Below, in pieces: positions 29,465-41,112 of a stretch of 64,000 bases of DNA. Position 1 is the stretch's first letter, and the number at the start of each line of letters is the position of its first letter. Both the position numbers and the translations under genes were made by a program. Below the pieces are notes generated by a model that saw only the letters and a list, made by a program, of their open reading frames with translations, was not told where the DNA came from and ran no database searches. Source of the stretch: Campylobacter lari subsp. lari (GTDB taxonomy: Bacteria; Campylobacterota; Campylobacteria; Campylobacterales; Campylobacteraceae); assembly GCF_013372185.1 (NCBI RefSeq), contig NZ_CP053830.1:868001-932000 (forward strand). The letters are read 5' to 3'.

Positions 29465-30358
29465 TTAATGTTTTTTCACTTTTGCTATAAAAAACCCATC
29501 TGCATAGTCATCTGGTAAAACTCTTTTAGCAAATGATAAATCAAATTCATCACTCTTTGCGCATATAAAATCAACATTAACCAAATCAAAATCAAGCAAT
29601 TCTAATTTAAAATTTTCATTCCTTAATGCATTTTCTAAAACCGCTTCGTTTTCTTCCCTTAAAAATGTACAGGTACTATACACTAATTCTCCACCATGTT
29701 TTAAGGCTAGTAATGCTGAATGTAAAAGTTTTTTTTGCAAATTTGCTATTTGCTTAATTTCTTTTGTGTTTTTTTGTATTTCAAAACCCATTTTTGCAAA
29801 AGTTGAGCAAGGTGCATCAAGTAAAATTTTATCAAATTTCAAAGGACAAGCCTTGCCTATTATGCGTGCGTCTTTTAAGAAACATTTTACAATTTTAACT
29901 TGATAATTTTCCATAGTTTTTTTCAAGGTAAAAAAACGTGCTTTAGATAATTCACAACTTGCTAAATAACCCTCATTTTGCATAAAATTAGCTAAATTTA
30001 AACTTTTTCCACCAGGAGCTGCACACATATCTAATACACTCTCACCAGCTTTAACACCCAAAGTTTTAGCACATAAATATGAAGAATAATTTTGTATATA
30101 AAACTTACCTTCATTAAAAGCATTCATAGAGCTTAGTTTGCTTTTAAATTCTTGGGGAATTTTATAACAAAACTCATCTATTTTTTTAAATTTAACACCC
30201 TCTTTTTTTAAAATTTCTTCTAAAATTATATCTTCAACAATCAAAGAATTTCTAAAAATATTTACATCTTTTTGTGTTTTAAAACTATCAAATATAGCAT
30301 TTTTTTGATCATTTGTATAAATTTCATCTAAAGCTGTATTTAAATCAAGTAAGGCCAT
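29465..30358 (-). CDS. RsmB/RsmF-like (NOL1/NOP2/Sun) RNA cytosine-5 methyltransferase
   Basis: 297 residues. SAM motif [16 protein letters not shown], catalytic Cys motifs DAPCS and [12 protein letters not shown], and the C-terminal DGFFIAKV close the standard fold of m5C methyltransferases. The N-terminal RNA-binding part is much shorter than in RsmB, so the substrate (16S rRNA or another RNA) is uncertain. It overlaps ruvX by 14 bases and is the last gene of the ilvC operon. Confidence 0.88.
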   Translation of the reverse strand: MALLDLNTALDEIYTNDQKNAIFDSFKTQKDVNIFRNSLIVEDIILEEILKKEGVKFKKIDEFCYKIPQEFKSKLSSMNAFNEGKFYIQNYSSYLCAKTLGVKAGESVLDMCAAPGGKSLNLANFMQNEGYLASCELSKARFFTLKKTMENYQVKIVKCFLKDARIIGKACPLKFDKILLDAPCSTFAKMGFEIQKNTKEIKQIANLQKKLLHSALLALKHGGELVYSTCTFLREENEAVLENALRNENFKLELLDFDLVNVDFICAKSDEFDLSFAKRVLPDDYADGFFIAKVKKH

Positions 30359-30731
30359 AAAAATCCTTTAAAAACAAATACGCAGCTAAAGAATCAAGCT
30401 TGCCATCTTTTTTCTTTAAATTCACCATGCCAAGTTCTTGTGCATTTTTAGAACTAAAACTCTCATCAACAAAAAAAACTTCTTTGTCAAAATCAAGTAA
30501 AGATATGAAATGTTCTACCCTTTTTCGCATTTCATCTTCACTAGATCCACCTAAAGGAACCCCTACCACTAAAGTATTTACATCATACTCTTTGATGTAT
30601 TTTTTCACCTCATTTGCTGCCTGATTGCGGTTTTTTCTAATAATAGCTTCAAGTGGCATAGCTATACTTTTATTAACACACAAAGCAACACCAATGCGCT
30701 TTAAGCCTATATCTAATGCTAAAGTTTTCAT
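30345..30731 (-). CDS. ruvX: RuvX/YqgF putative pre-16S rRNA nuclease
   Basis: 128 residues, RNase H-like fold. [13 protein letters not shown] holds the first catalytic Asp, VVGVPLGG the second strand, and VDESFSS stands where DERLTT occurs in E. coli YqgF. The ATG at 30731 forms ATGA with the dprA stop; a frame with a TTG start two codons earlier is less likely. The family was first called a Holliday junction resolvase and is now regarded as a 16S rRNA 5'-end processing nuclease. Confidence 0.9.
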   Translation of the reverse strand: MKTLALDIGLKRIGVALCVNKSIAMPLEAIIRKNRNQAANEVKKYIKEYDVNTLVVGVPLGGSSEDEMRKRVEHFISLLDFDKEVFFVDESFSSKNAQELGMVNLKKKDGKLDSLAAYLFLKDFYGLT

Positions 30732-31481
30732 ATACAAGCTCTTATTTTCACTCCAGATATCTCTACCAAACCCTCAAGCTCATATTCATAAACTCTATCA
30801 CCAAATTTTTTTAAAACTTTTTCCAAATCATCTTCATGTTTTAAAAAACTTAATAAATCATCTTCACTTTGCTCATAATGAAGCTCTCCAAACATTTTTA
30901 CAAACTCATCAAAATCATGAATTAAATTTGCCTTTTTTGTGGCTAAAAGCAAATTTGTCCCTTCACTTTCATTTTTCCTATGAGGTAATACATATATAGG
31001 TTTATTCATACCTAAAGCAAGTCTTGCACTTTGCATAGAGCCGCTTTTTAAATCAGCTTGAGCTATTATAACAACCTCACTTAAAGCAATAATAAGTCTA
31101 TTTCTTAATAAAAAATCATAGGGTTTTGCCTTGTAATTTCCTTCGTTTTCACTTAAGGCTAAAGCATTTTCATAAATATTTAAAATTTCATTTGTATTTG
31201 CTTTTGGATAAATCTCATCAAGCCCATTAGCAAATATAGCTATAGTTTGAGGGTAAGCTATTTTAGCTGCTTGAATATCCACCCCCAAAGCCCCACCGCT
31301 TACCACACAAACCTTAGCTTTTTTTAACAAAGATACTAACTCAATGAGGCAATTTTTAGTATAAACACTCATTTTTCTAGAACCTATAACAGCTACTTTT
31401 CTAGCATTTAAAAGTTCTAAGTTGCCCTTATAATAAATCTTTGAAGGCGGATTTAAAAGATTTTTAAAATCCTCAATATTT

Positions 31482-31495
<14 letters not shown>
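30728..31495 (-). CDS. dprA: DNA-processing protein DprA
   Basis: 255 residues. A Rossmann-type core with [31 protein letters not shown] and [17 protein letters not shown] is diagnostic of DprA/Smf, which loads RecA on incoming single-stranded DNA during natural transformation. It lacks the N-terminal SAM domain and has only a short C-terminal extension (to [10 protein letters not shown]) like the winged-helix tail. It overlaps its upstream neighbour by 14 bases. Fits the competence theme with the nuclease and pseudopilin genes in this window. Confidence 0.93.
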
Positions 31496-33582
<2,087 letters not shown>

Positions 33583-33682
33583 CTAAAAAATTAAAATTAA
33601 AGCAAAGATTATAACTAAAAAATATAAATTTAATCCTTTTATGATAAAATTTAAGTTTTGAAAAATTACTATAAAGAGTCTT

Positions 33683-35623
33683 ATGAAAGAATTATTTAAT
33701 CAACTAAGTTATGGTCTAAATGCTAATGAAATTACCAATAAAAACAAGCAAATAATTAGAGAATTATTAACTTGTGATATTATTAAATTTTATAAAAACA
33801 AATACTATTTAAAAGATGGCTTTACTTTTGGTAAGATTGATATTTCAGCTAATGGAACGGGATTTTTAGAAAGTTTTGATCCTGCTTTTAAGCGTGATTT
33901 GCTCATAGAAAATAAAAATTTAAAAGGAGCAAATTATGCTGATATAGTTGTGGCAAAATTACTTCCTCTTAAAAAAAAGCGTCCAAGTGCTAAAGTTATC
34001 TTAATACTTAAAAGAGCCCATGAAACTTCTTTGGTTATAACTAAAAAATACGGCGAAGCAGTCCTTGGAGTAAATATTCAAACAGGACTTACATGTGCCT
34101 TAAAAGCCTCTCAAAAATCCTTAAAAACACTGCCTTTAGGAACTATTTTAAAAATAGAAAATCATGATAATAATATCACTGAAGTGATAGGGCATATTGA
34201 TGATGATTTTGTAGATGAGAAAATTTCTCTTGCTTTATATAATAAAAACTCTATTTTTGATACCTTGTGTGAAAATGAAGCAAAAGCTTATGGAGATAAG
34301 GTTGATGTGAGTATGTATCCATCAAGAAAAGATCTTAGAAATTTAAATTTTTGCACTATTGATCCAATTGATGCAAAAGATTTTGATGATGCGATATTTT
34401 ATGATAAAAACGAACACGTAATTTACGTAGCCATAGCTGATGTAAGTGCTTATGTGCATGCTTATAGTGCTATTGATAAAGAAGCAAGATCTAGGGGATT
34501 TTCTATTTATTTTCCTCATATTGCCATACCTATGTTGCCAAGAGCTTTGAGTGAAAATATTTGCTCACTAAAGCCCAATGAAGATAGGTTAGCATTTTGT
34601 TTTAAAATAAGCTTAGATCAAAATAATGAAGTGATTAAAGAAGAGCTTTTTGAGGCTATTATTAACTCAAAACGCCGTTTTAATTACGATGAAGTTGATG
34701 AGTATTTACAAACACAAGAAGATTTAGGTGCGATTAATTGGCTTTATGAAGTTTTTAAAATCACTCAAAATTTACGAAAAAAACGATTAAAAAATGCTTG
34801 TGAGTTTAAAACCCAAGAGCTAAGAATGACTTTAGATGAAAATAATAAACTCATAAAAACACGCCTTGAAAATGACACAGCCTCGCATAATTTAATCGAA
34901 GATTGCATGCTTTTAGCTAATAAAGCTGCAGCAAAACTCATTGATATAGGAGTTTTTAGGAATCATTTAAGTCCTGATTATAAAAAAATAGATCAATTAT
35001 TAGCCGATCTTTCAACGCTTAGTATAGATATTAATCCTAAAAATAATGTCATAGAATTATTTAAAGACATTCAAGTCTTAGCAAATGAGCTAAATATAAG
35101 AGAAGAAGTAGATAAACTCATCATCAAGGCACAAAAAAAGGCAGAATATTCTAGTGAAAATGCAGGACATTTTGGCTTGGGTTTTGACAAATACACTCAT
35201 TTTACAAGCCCTATTAGAAGGTATTCTGATCTTATTTTACATAGACTTTTAAAGGCTAAAATTAATCATGATGAAAAAATGTTTAATTATTTGCTTTTAA
35301 ATATTCAAAGCACTTGTGAGGAATTAAGCTTATTAGAAAGAGAAGCAGATAAAGTCTCGTGGAATTTTATGGATAGAAAATTTGCAAGATGGGCAAAGGA
35401 AAATATAGGAAAAAGATTTAAAGCTATAGTCATTGAAAATCAAAGCTCATTGCAAGTTAAACTTGATGATGATATTAAGGGAGCTTTAATTAACATCATT
35501 GGCTCAAGGGCAAATTTATTAGAAAATGTAGAAGTAGAAATCACTGAAGTGGATATTGTTAGTGCCAAAATTTTTGGAAAAATCACCAAGCATTTTAGCT
35601 TAGAAAGAAATCAAAATGTATAA
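33683..35623 (+). CDS. rnr: Ribonuclease R
   Basis: 646 residues, 3'-5' exoribonuclease of the RNase II/R family. Short cold-shock domains come first; the RNB catalytic domain contains IDPIDAKDFDDAIFY (the Asp cluster for Mg2+) and HFTSPIRRYSDLILHRLL. The C-terminal S1 domain (from about 570) is brief, and the protein lacks the long basic tail of E. coli RNase R, the usual short epsilonproteobacterial form. Its end overlaps holA by eight bases. Confidence 0.95.
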   Translation: MKELFNQLSYGLNANEITNKNKQIIRELLTCDIIKFYKNKYYLKDGFTFGKIDISANGTGFLESFDPAFKRDLLIENKNLKGANYADIVVAKLLPLKKKRPSAKVILILKRAHETSLVITKKYGEAVLGVNIQTGLTCALKASQKSLKTLPLGTILKIENHDNNITEVIGHIDDDFVDEKISLALYNKNSIFDTLCENEAKAYGDKVDVSMYPSRKDLRNLNFCTIDPIDAKDFDDAIFYDKNEHVIYVAIADVSAYVHAYSAIDKEARSRGFSIYFPHIAIPMLPRALSENICSLKPNEDRLAFCFKISLDQNNEVIKEELFEAIINSKRRFNYDEVDEYLQTQEDLGAINWLYEVFKITQNLRKKRLKNACEFKTQELRMTLDENNKLIKTRLENDTASHNLIEDCMLLANKAAAKLIDIGVFRNHLSPDYKKIDQLLADLSTLSIDINPKNNVIELFKDIQVLANELNIREEVDKLIIKAQKKAEYSSENAGHFGLGFDKYTHFTSPIRRYSDLILHRLLKAKINHDEKMFNYLLLNIQSTCEELSLLEREADKVSWNFMDRKFARWAKENIGKRFKAIVIENQSSLQVKLDDDIKGALINIIGSRANLLENVEVEITEVDIVSAKIFGKITKHFSLERNQNV

Positions 35624-36581
35624 AAATCAACTCCAAAGCTTACTTAATAGCAATAATTTTCCAAATTTTTTCTTACTTTATGGAGCGGATAATTTCCAAA
35701 TAGAGCTTTATACTAAATTTATTAAAGATAAATACTCTTTTGATGAGAGTTTAAGATTTTACTTTGAAGAATATGATTTTAAGCAAGCCTATGATTATTT
35801 ATCTAGTGCTTCCTTATTTAGCGAAAGAAAACTACTAGAAATCAAAACTCAAAAGAAAATCCCAAGTAAAGAACTCAAACAACTTTTACAGCTTTGTCAA
35901 AATTCACAAGATAATTATTTTTTACTTGAAATTTACGATGAAAGCTCCAAACAAAGTGAAGCGGAGAAAATTTTTGCTAATAATTTTTGTAGATTTTATA
36001 AAGTAAATTCAGCTAAAGAAGGTATGGAATTACTAGCTTTAAAAGCTAAAGAATTAAATATTAACATCACCCAAAATGCACTTTATGCTCTTTTTTATAA
36101 TTTTAATGAAAATTTATATTTAGCAGCTAATGAGTTAAATAAATTTAGTGGTTTAAATATTGATGAAAAAATCATTCAAGAACATTGTTATAGCTTAAGT
36201 ACTATTAGCTTTGAAAGTTTTTTTGATAAACTAATGCAAAAACAAGATTTAAGAAACGAACTTGAAAGTATTTTAGAAAATTACAATGAAATAGCATTGA
36301 TTAACGCCTTATATGCAAATTTTTCTAGACTTTTTAAAATTGCTTTGCATGTTAAAATTTACGGAAATTTAGACTTAAAAGAAATTTTAGGCTATGTCCC
36401 GCCTACTTCTGTGGCACAAAATCTTCAAAAACAAGCTCTTGTGATCAAAATATCACAATATAAGCATATTTTTTTAACACTTTGTAATTGCGAATATGAA
36501 TTAAAAAAGAATTCTAAAATAGAAAAAAAAGAGTTTTTAATCGCAACACTTTTACAACTTAGCACCATATTAAAAAGTTAA
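35616..36581 (+). CDS. holA: DNA polymerase III delta subunit HolA
   Basis: 321 residues, clamp-loader subunit that opens the beta clamp. FFLLYGADNFQIELY (about 17-31) is the typical start of delta, followed by a degenerate AAA+-like core and a helical C-terminal collar domain (FARLFK-type segment read here as ANFSRLFKIALHVK). No Walker A lysine, as expected for delta. Cotranscribed with rnr by overlap. Assignment rests on family resemblance and the rnr neighbourhood, as in C. jejuni. Confidence 0.85.
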   Translation: MYKNQLQSLLNSNNFPNFFLLYGADNFQIELYTKFIKDKYSFDESLRFYFEEYDFKQAYDYLSSASLFSERKLLEIKTQKKIPSKELKQLLQLCQNSQDNYFLLEIYDESSKQSEAEKIFANNFCRFYKVNSAKEGMELLALKAKELNINITQNALYALFYNFNENLYLAANELNKFSGLNIDEKIIQEHCYSLSTISFESFFDKLMQKQDLRNELESILENYNEIALINALYANFSRLFKIALHVKIYGNLDLKEILGYVPPTSVAQNLQKQALVIKISQYKHIFLTLCNCEYELKKNSKIEKKEFLIATLLQLSTILKS

Positions 36582-36598
36582 ATTAAGAAAACTTATGG

Positions 36599-36648
36599 TA
36601 GAATGAAATTTGCATTTTATGCAAATCCTTGCCTAAAAAATTTTAGGC
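36599..36648 (+). promoter_or_regulatory. rpsF promoter and leader with two tandem hairpins
   Basis: A TAGAAT -10-like box (36599-36604) is followed by two perfect hairpins: ATTTGCAT-TTT-ATGCAAAT (36608-36626) and GCCTAAAA-AA-TTTTAGGC (36631-36648). The second ends 15 bases before the AAGGAG of rpsF. They may control S6/S18 synthesis or end the holA transcript (TTTATA follows the second). The CCG bulge of the known S6:S18 leader motif is not present. Confidence 0.5.
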
Positions 36649-36672
36649 TTTATATCCATAAGGAGAAATTAA

Positions 36673-37047
36673 ATGAGACATTATGAAGTTTTATTCATAT
36701 TAAAACCAACACTTACAGAAGAAGAAGTAAGTGCTAAGTTGGAATTCGTAAAAGAAGTCCTTACAAAAAATGGCGCAGAAATTGAAAGCGTAGTTCCAAT
36801 GGGAACAAGAAAACTTGCGTACAAAATTAAAAAATACGAAAGAGGAACTTATTTTGTGATTTATTTCAAAGCTCCTACAAATTTAATAGCTGAGCTTGAA
36901 AGGGTATTAAGAATCACTGAAGAAGTTATAAGATTTTTAATCGTAAAATATGAAAACAAAAAAGAAATTGCAGCTTGGGAAAAACTAAGCAAAGGTATCA
37001 AACAAAATAAAAAAGAAATCAAAGCTAGTGAAAGTACAGAAGGCTAA
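36673..37047 (+). CDS. rpsF: 30S ribosomal protein S6
   Basis: 124 residues. N-terminal [19 protein letters not shown] and the central [22 protein letters not shown] are the S6 signature; [12 protein letters not shown] closes the fold. The Lys/Glu-rich tail after residue 100 is variable in the family. First gene of rpsF-ssb-rpsR, whose products S6 and S18 bind each other on the 30S platform. AAGGAG precedes the ATG. Confidence 0.97.
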   Translation: MRHYEVLFILKPTLTEEEVSAKLEFVKEVLTKNGAEIESVVPMGTRKLAYKIKKYERGTYFVIYFKAPTNLIAELERVLRITEEVIRFLIVKYENKKEIAAWEKLSKGIKQNKKEIKASESTEG

Positions 37048-37050
37048 TTA

Positions 37051-37578
37051 ATGTTTAATAAAGTCGTTTTAGTAGGTAATCTTACAAGGGATATAGAGAT
37101 GCGTTATGCTCCATCAGGTAGCGCGATAGGCTCTTCTGCTATAGCTGTAACTAGAAGATTTAGCACAAACACAGGAGAAAAAAAAGAAGAAACCTGCTTT
37201 ATCGACATTAGTTTTTTTGGTAGAACAGCAGAAATTGCTAATCAATACCTTAATAAAGGTAGTAAGGTTTTAATTGAAGGTCGTTTGAGATTTGAGCAGT
37301 GGAGCGATCAAAATGGACAAAATAGATCAAAACACAGCATTCAAGTTGAGAATTTAGAAATGCTAGGTTCAACTATACAAAATAACCAACAAAACAATTT
37401 TGACAATCAAAATTATGGCTATAATCAAAATTTTAACCACCAACAAAGTTTTGACCCTTATGCTCAAGTACAAACTAAAACAAATCCATCTAACACTTAT
37501 CAAAATCCTCAAAAGGAAGCTCCTATGAAGGAAATTGATATTGATAAATATGATGATGATACAGAATTACCATTTTAA
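37051..37578 (+). CDS. ssb: Single-stranded DNA-binding protein
   Basis: 175 residues. The OB-fold (1-105) starts [19 protein letters not shown] and includes [22 protein letters not shown] Gln/Asn-rich linker (about 110-155) leads to the acidic tail DDDTELPF, where the usual end is DDDIPF; the terminal Pro-Phe that binds partner proteins is kept. Lies between rpsF and rpsR, the common bacterial order. Confidence 0.97.
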   Translation: MFNKVVLVGNLTRDIEMRYAPSGSAIGSSAIAVTRRFSTNTGEKKEETCFIDISFFGRTAEIANQYLNKGSKVLIEGRLRFEQWSDQNGQNRSKHSIQVENLEMLGSTIQNNQQNNFDNQNYGYNQNFNHQQSFDPYAQVQTKTNPSNTYQNPQKEAPMKEIDIDKYDDDTELPF

Positions 37579-37588
37579 AGGAAAAAAC

Positions 37589-37849
37589 ATGGCAGAAAAA
37601 AGAAAATATTCACGTAAATATTGCAAATATACAGAAGCTAAAGTTGATTTTATCGATTATAAAGATACAGCATTACTAAAACATGCTTTATCAGAAAGAT
37701 TTAAAATCATGCCACGCCGTTTAACAGGCACTAGCAAAAAACACCAAGAAATGGTTGAAATTGCTATTAAACGTGCAAGACATGTAGCACTTATCCCTTA
37801 TATTGTAGATAGAAAAGAAGTTGTTACTAATCCTTTTGAGGGACTATAA
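37589..37849 (+). CDS. rpsR: 30S ribosomal protein S18
   Basis: 86 residues from [20 protein letters not shown]. The conserved core is [30 protein letters not shown]. The ATG at 37589 has AAAGGAAAA before it and follows the ssb stop by ten bases; the longer in-frame opening back to 37535 overlaps ssb out of frame and is not a real start. Cys12 and surrounding Lys resemble the zinc-free S18 form. Confidence 0.96.
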   Translation: MAEKRKYSRKYCKYTEAKVDFIDYKDTALLKHALSERFKIMPRRLTGTSKKHQEMVEIAIKRARHVALIPYIVDRKEVVTNPFEGL

Positions 37850-37862
37850 TTATTAAATCAAT

Positions 37863-37882
37863 CCCAAGCTTTTAAGCTTGGG
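37863..37882. terminator. Hairpin after rpsR, possible terminator
   Basis: CCCAAGCTT / AAGCTTGGG, a nine-base-pair inverted repeat between rpsR and marC. It is followed by AAAATAAAA rather than T on the plus strand, so it may stabilise the rpsR mRNA end or end transcription only partially. Confidence 0.4.
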
Positions 37883-37900
37883 AAAATAAAAGGTTGCCTT

Positions 37901-38542
37901 ATGTTTTCAGATATAGAATCTGAAATTTACATTATTTTGCTTGCTTCTGTTGCTATCATAGCAGTTTTAAATCCTTTTGGAAATCTTCCACAATTTATCG
38001 CAATGACTGAAGGTCTAGATGCTGATACGAGAAAAAAACTTTTTAGAAATATCATTTATACTGCATTTTGTATTGTTTTAGTTTTTTTACTTTCTGGACC
38101 GTTTATCATGAAATATTTATTTAAAATAGATATTAATGATTTACGAGTTGCGGGTGGTTTGATTTTAATCATTATGAGTACTAAAAATTTACTTTTTACT
38201 CCATCAAGTTCTCAATTTCAACATTATCAAGGATTAAGTCATAAAGAATTATTGAAAAAAAGTATAGTGCCAATGGCATTTCCTATGCTAGTAGGCCCTG
38301 GAACACTTTCAACAGTAGTGGTTATTTCAGAAGATCAAAATTTAGCTATAGCTATAGCTTCTGTATTACTTACCTTTGCTTTTATTTTTGCTTTATTTCA
38401 CTTTTCAGCTACCATTGAAAAAGTCATAGGAAAGCTTGTGCTTTATGTTTTTTCACGTATTGCTTTAGTTTTTATTATGGCTATGGGAGTAAAAATGATA
38501 GCCATTGGAGTTCAAACTTACATTCAATCTAATTTAGGATAA
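37901..38542 (+). CDS. MarC-family membrane protein
   Basis: 213 residues with six membrane helices. LNPFGNLPQFIAMTEG (about 23-38) and the second half-repeat FPMLVGPGTLSTVVV carry the MarC NPxGxxP and GPG motifs of this inverted-repeat family. Members are thought to be amino acid exporters or transporters, though the name came from an unrelated resistance locus. AAAGG precedes the ATG. Its stop overlaps the convergent pseudopilin gene by 19 bases. Confidence 0.88.
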   Translation: MFSDIESEIYIILLASVAIIAVLNPFGNLPQFIAMTEGLDADTRKKLFRNIIYTAFCIVLVFLLSGPFIMKYLFKIDINDLRVAGGLILIIMSTKNLLFTPSSSQFQHYQGLSHKELLKKSIVPMAFPMLVGPGTLSTVVVISEDQNLAIAIASVLLTFAFIFALFHFSATIEKVIGKLVLYVFSRIALVFIMAMGVKMIAIGVQTYIQSNLG

Positions 38543-38946
38543 ACAAAAAAACTTTTTTGTAAAAACACTTCTTCATTTACTGCTTTATTATCATTTAGCA
38601 ATACGCTAATATTTACCGCTATAATGCTTTTTGTATTAGTATCATTTGCTATCAATTTATATCCTTTACACTCACCCAAAGGATAAGTATAATCAATTCG
38701 TATTTTTATATTATTATATTCAAAATTATACTCTTTTAAACATTCTTTACCCTCTAAATATGCTTGATATAAAAAATATTTAGAAAGCTCTTTTGCATCA
38801 TGAAGTAAAATCTTTCCTTGAGTATAGAGAGTTAAATCTTTTATAATTCTTGGAGAATATGAAGAAATTTTTATTACAAATACCATAACAAAAGAGATAA
38901 ATAAAATAAAAGATATAGTATAAACCATAGCAAACGATTTTTTCAT
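38524..38946 (-). CDS. Pseudopilin-like membrane protein (third of cluster, GspK/PilX-like start)
   Basis: 140 residues from MKKSFAMVYTISFILF, one N-terminal membrane helix and a periplasmic domain. The start resembles a class III prepilin (KKS then FAMVY) but Glu at +5 is missing, as in tip pseudopilins such as GspK and PilX. The ATG (38946) forms ATGA with the stop of the pseudopilin gene before it; the open frame extending four codons further is less likely. Two Cys (GKECLKE, GECKGY) could pair. Last gene of the fliW operon. Family assignment is by position and N-terminus only. Confidence 0.65.
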   Translation of the reverse strand: MKKSFAMVYTISFILFISFVMVFVIKISSYSPRIIKDLTLYTQGKILLHDAKELSKYFLYQAYLEGKECLKEYNFEYNNIKIRIDYTYPLGECKGYKLIANDTNTKSIIAVNISVLLNDNKAVNEEVFLQKSFFVYPKLD

Positions 38947-39671
38947 AAAAACATCCACTTAGATAAACATTCATTTTGACTTTTATCACATATTAAAACT
39001 TTTAGCGCCTTATCATCTTGCTTGAAAATAAGCTTTGAGATATTTTGAGCTAATAAAAAAGATCGCTTGTTATGATTTAAATCATCTATTTGCATATAAA
39101 TATTTTCATTTTCTAAATACACCCTAACATAAGCATATAAAATAGTATAAAATCCGCTAAATTTCTCATTAAGAAAATGGATTTTCTCTCTATCATTTAC
39201 TAGCAATTTATAAATTTTTGAATTTTGTATATCATAAAAATACATATAATCATTAGCATATATTTTTAATTTTTTTTCACTATGCATATCTTTATAATTA
39301 CTTAAAATTCCTTTAGAGCTTCCGTTTTCTATAAAATGCAAATTGCTTTTTGGACTAAAAAAACTTTCATTGTTTTCTAAAATAATGCCACTGAAGTTTA
39401 ATTTTTTTAATGATAAATCATAAAAAATATCATCATTTGCACTCATATAGCACTCAAAAGATCTACTTGTCAATATCACATTTAAACAAGAATGATAAAT
39501 TTTTTCCATACTAAGCAAAGCTTGGTTTAAATTTAAAAATACTGTGTTGGAATTTTTAATTTTATAGCTATGATTATAAAGATGTATAGCTGGATTGCTT
39601 AAGATAACAATCAATACACCCAAGATAACAAGGCTTAGTGCAAGCTCCAATAAACTAAAAGCTTTTTTCAT
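38943..39671 (-). CDS. Type II/IV-like pseudopilin with class III signal
   Basis: 242 residues. MKKAFSLLELALSLVILGVL is a prepilin-peptidase substrate: cleavage after A4 leaves F+1 and Glu+5. A large periplasmic domain follows with four Cys (SCLNV, FECYM, ICDKSQNEC). GspJ-like in size and position between ctsT and the GspK-like gene. It overlaps ctsT by 17 bases. Likely part of the DNA-uptake pseudopilus of naturally competent Campylobacter. Confidence 0.78.
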   Translation of the reverse strand: MKKAFSLLELALSLVILGVLIVILSNPAIHLYNHSYKIKNSNTVFLNLNQALLSMEKIYHSCLNVILTSRSFECYMSANDDIFYDLSLKKLNFSGIILENNESFFSPKSNLHFIENGSSKGILSNYKDMHSEKKLKIYANDYMYFYDIQNSKIYKLLVNDREKIHFLNEKFSGFYTILYAYVRVYLENENIYMQIDDLNHNKRSFLLAQNISKLIFKQDDKALKVLICDKSQNECLSKWMFL

Positions 39672-39951
39672 CTATAAAAGCTTCTTTGTAAGATAAATCT
39701 TTTATTTTTAAAGATTTAAGTTTAAACTCATCACTAGTGTATTCTAAAAAATTATAAGTATTTATATTTATTTCTTTTGCTTTATATGAAGGATTTTGCA
39801 TAAATAATTCTTTTTCTTCATTAAAAAGGATTTGATTTTGCCATATAACATTTAAGGATTTATTTGTGAATATAAGAAAATAAGTTCCAAAAACAAAAGA
39901 TAAAATTACAATACAAAAAGCAAGCTCTAGGAGACTAAAAGCTTGCTTCAT
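39655..39951 (-). CDS. ctsT: CtsT-like small pseudopilin (natural transformation)
   Basis: 98 residues. MKQAFSLLELAFCIVILSF has the class III prepilin site (A4 | F+1, Glu+5) and one helix, followed by a short periplasmic domain. In C. jejuni the small pseudopilin gene next to proC and fliW is ctsT (Cj1077), required for transformation; the name here rests on that position and the N-terminus. The ATG overlaps the proC stop (ATGA). Processing would need the peptidase encoded at 58005-58751. Confidence 0.72.
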   Translation of the reverse strand: MKQAFSLLELAFCIVILSFVFGTYFLIFTNKSLNVIWQNQILFNEEKELFMQNPSYKAKEININTYNFLEYTSDEFKLKSLKIKDLSYKEAFIDEKSF

Positions 39952-40676
39952 TTATTTAAACTTGCATTAAAAGCTTCAAAAAAAGCACCACGCAAAGCTC
40001 TTTTTTCTAAAGCCTCAACCCCTCTTATAGTCACCCCTGCCGGAGAACAAATTTTTTCTTTAATAATAGCAGGATGTATATGGTTAAATAAAGCACCAAA
40101 GCTTTCAAAACTTGCGCGAGTAAGCTCATAGCTAAGCTCATTTTTTAAACCATTTTTCACACCCGCATTAGCTAAACTTTCTGCTACCAAAGCCAAAAAC
40201 GCAGGAGCACAACCACTCAAAACCATAGCTATATCAAATTCTTTTTCATTTTGTAAACTTATAGCTTTACCAAAAGTACTTAGCAATGATAAAATTTCGT
40301 CTTTATATAAATCATTTTCCATCAAATACGCAGTCGCTGAGGCTTTAAATTGGGCTGCTGTATTTGGCATAATTTTTATATAATTTTGTGCATCAATACA
40401 ATGAAGTTGCTCAAAAGTAGTATTTGCTAAAACTGAAATAAGCCATCTTGCCTTGCCTTTTAATTTAACAGCTACTTCTTCTAACGCATAAGGTTTAAAA
40501 GCCAAAATAATATTTTTATTATCCATATCAAACTCATTGTATGATATGACTTTGAAATTCAAACTACTTGCCTTTTTTAAATCTCTTGCAACTATTATCA
40601 CCTCATAAGCATCACCTATACCTTTTGCTATAGCACTAGCCATAGCACCATTTCCTAAAATATAAATTTCAGACAT
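39948..40676 (-). CDS. proC: Pyrroline-5-carboxylate reductase ProC
   Basis: 242 residues, last step of proline synthesis, NAD(P)H-dependent. The Rossmann start is YILGNGAMASAIAKGI, followed by IKIMPNTAAQFKASATAY (substrate loop), VLSGCAPAFLALVAESLANAGVKNGL and the C-terminal CSPAGVTIRGVEALE, the ProC signature. Slightly shorter than the usual 265-280 residues. Abuts fliW without a gap and overlaps the pseudopilin gene after it. Confidence 0.95.
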   Translation of the reverse strand: MSEIYILGNGAMASAIAKGIGDAYEVIIVARDLKKASSLNFKVISYNEFDMDNKNIILAFKPYALEEVAVKLKGKARWLISVLANTTFEQLHCIDAQNYIKIMPNTAAQFKASATAYLMENDLYKDEILSLLSTFGKAISLQNEKEFDIAMVLSGCAPAFLALVAESLANAGVKNGLKNELSYELTRASFESFGALFNHIHPAIIKEKICSPAGVTIRGVEALEKRALRGAFFEAFNASLNK

Positions 40677-41071
40677 TATTTTGTTTGTTTAATAAAAGCT
40701 GAAATCTTTTCAGATTGAAAATAATTAGGATATTTACTTGTATCTAAAATTACTTGCACTAAAGAATTATTATCATAATTCATCACAACAGGTGCTAAAA
40801 AATTAACTGTAGATTCTTCTAATGGTTCGTTAATAGCCACAATAACAAATACACCAAAATTTGTTTGTTCATTTAAAGCTAATAATTCTTGATAATAATC
40901 AGGCACTTCAAAATCATAATCAGGACGGATCATATAAGGATCGATCATTACAAAAGAAAAATCTTTGCCATCAAGGCTTTTAAGTCTATAAAAAACCTCA
41001 TCTATCTTGTAAAAATTCATATTCTTGGTGTCTTCAAAACCCAAAATAGGACATTTAACTTCTAAGTTCAT
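40676..41071 (-). CDS. fliW: Flagellar assembly factor FliW
   Basis: 131 residues. Characteristic stretches are [40 protein letters not shown] and [25 protein letters not shown]. FliW binds flagellin and the translational regulator CsrA, coupling flagellin synthesis to export. AGGAGG lies six bases before the ATG. A sigma54-type promoter lies 42 to 60 bases upstream, fitting a middle flagellar gene. First gene of fliW-proC-ctsT and two more pseudopilin genes. Confidence 0.95.
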   Translation of the reverse strand: MNLEVKCPILGFEDTKNMNFYKIDEVFYRLKSLDGKDFSFVMIDPYMIRPDYDFEVPDYYQELLALNEQTNFGVFVIVAINEPLEESTVNFLAPVVMNYDNNSLVQVILDTSKYPNYFQSEKISAFIKQTK

Positions 41072-41112
41072 CTTGCCTCCTAAAATCTATTGACTAAGAA
41101 ATTACAACTCAT

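Noticed and set aside
36605-36672. Known S6:S18 leader motif
   Set aside because: No CCG element in a hairpin loop or bulge; only simple A/T-rich hairpins are present.
38543-38560. ACAAAAAA / TTTTTTGT repeat as a terminator after marC
   Set aside because: Only A-T pairs apart from one C-G per arm and a two-base loop; too weak to call a terminator.
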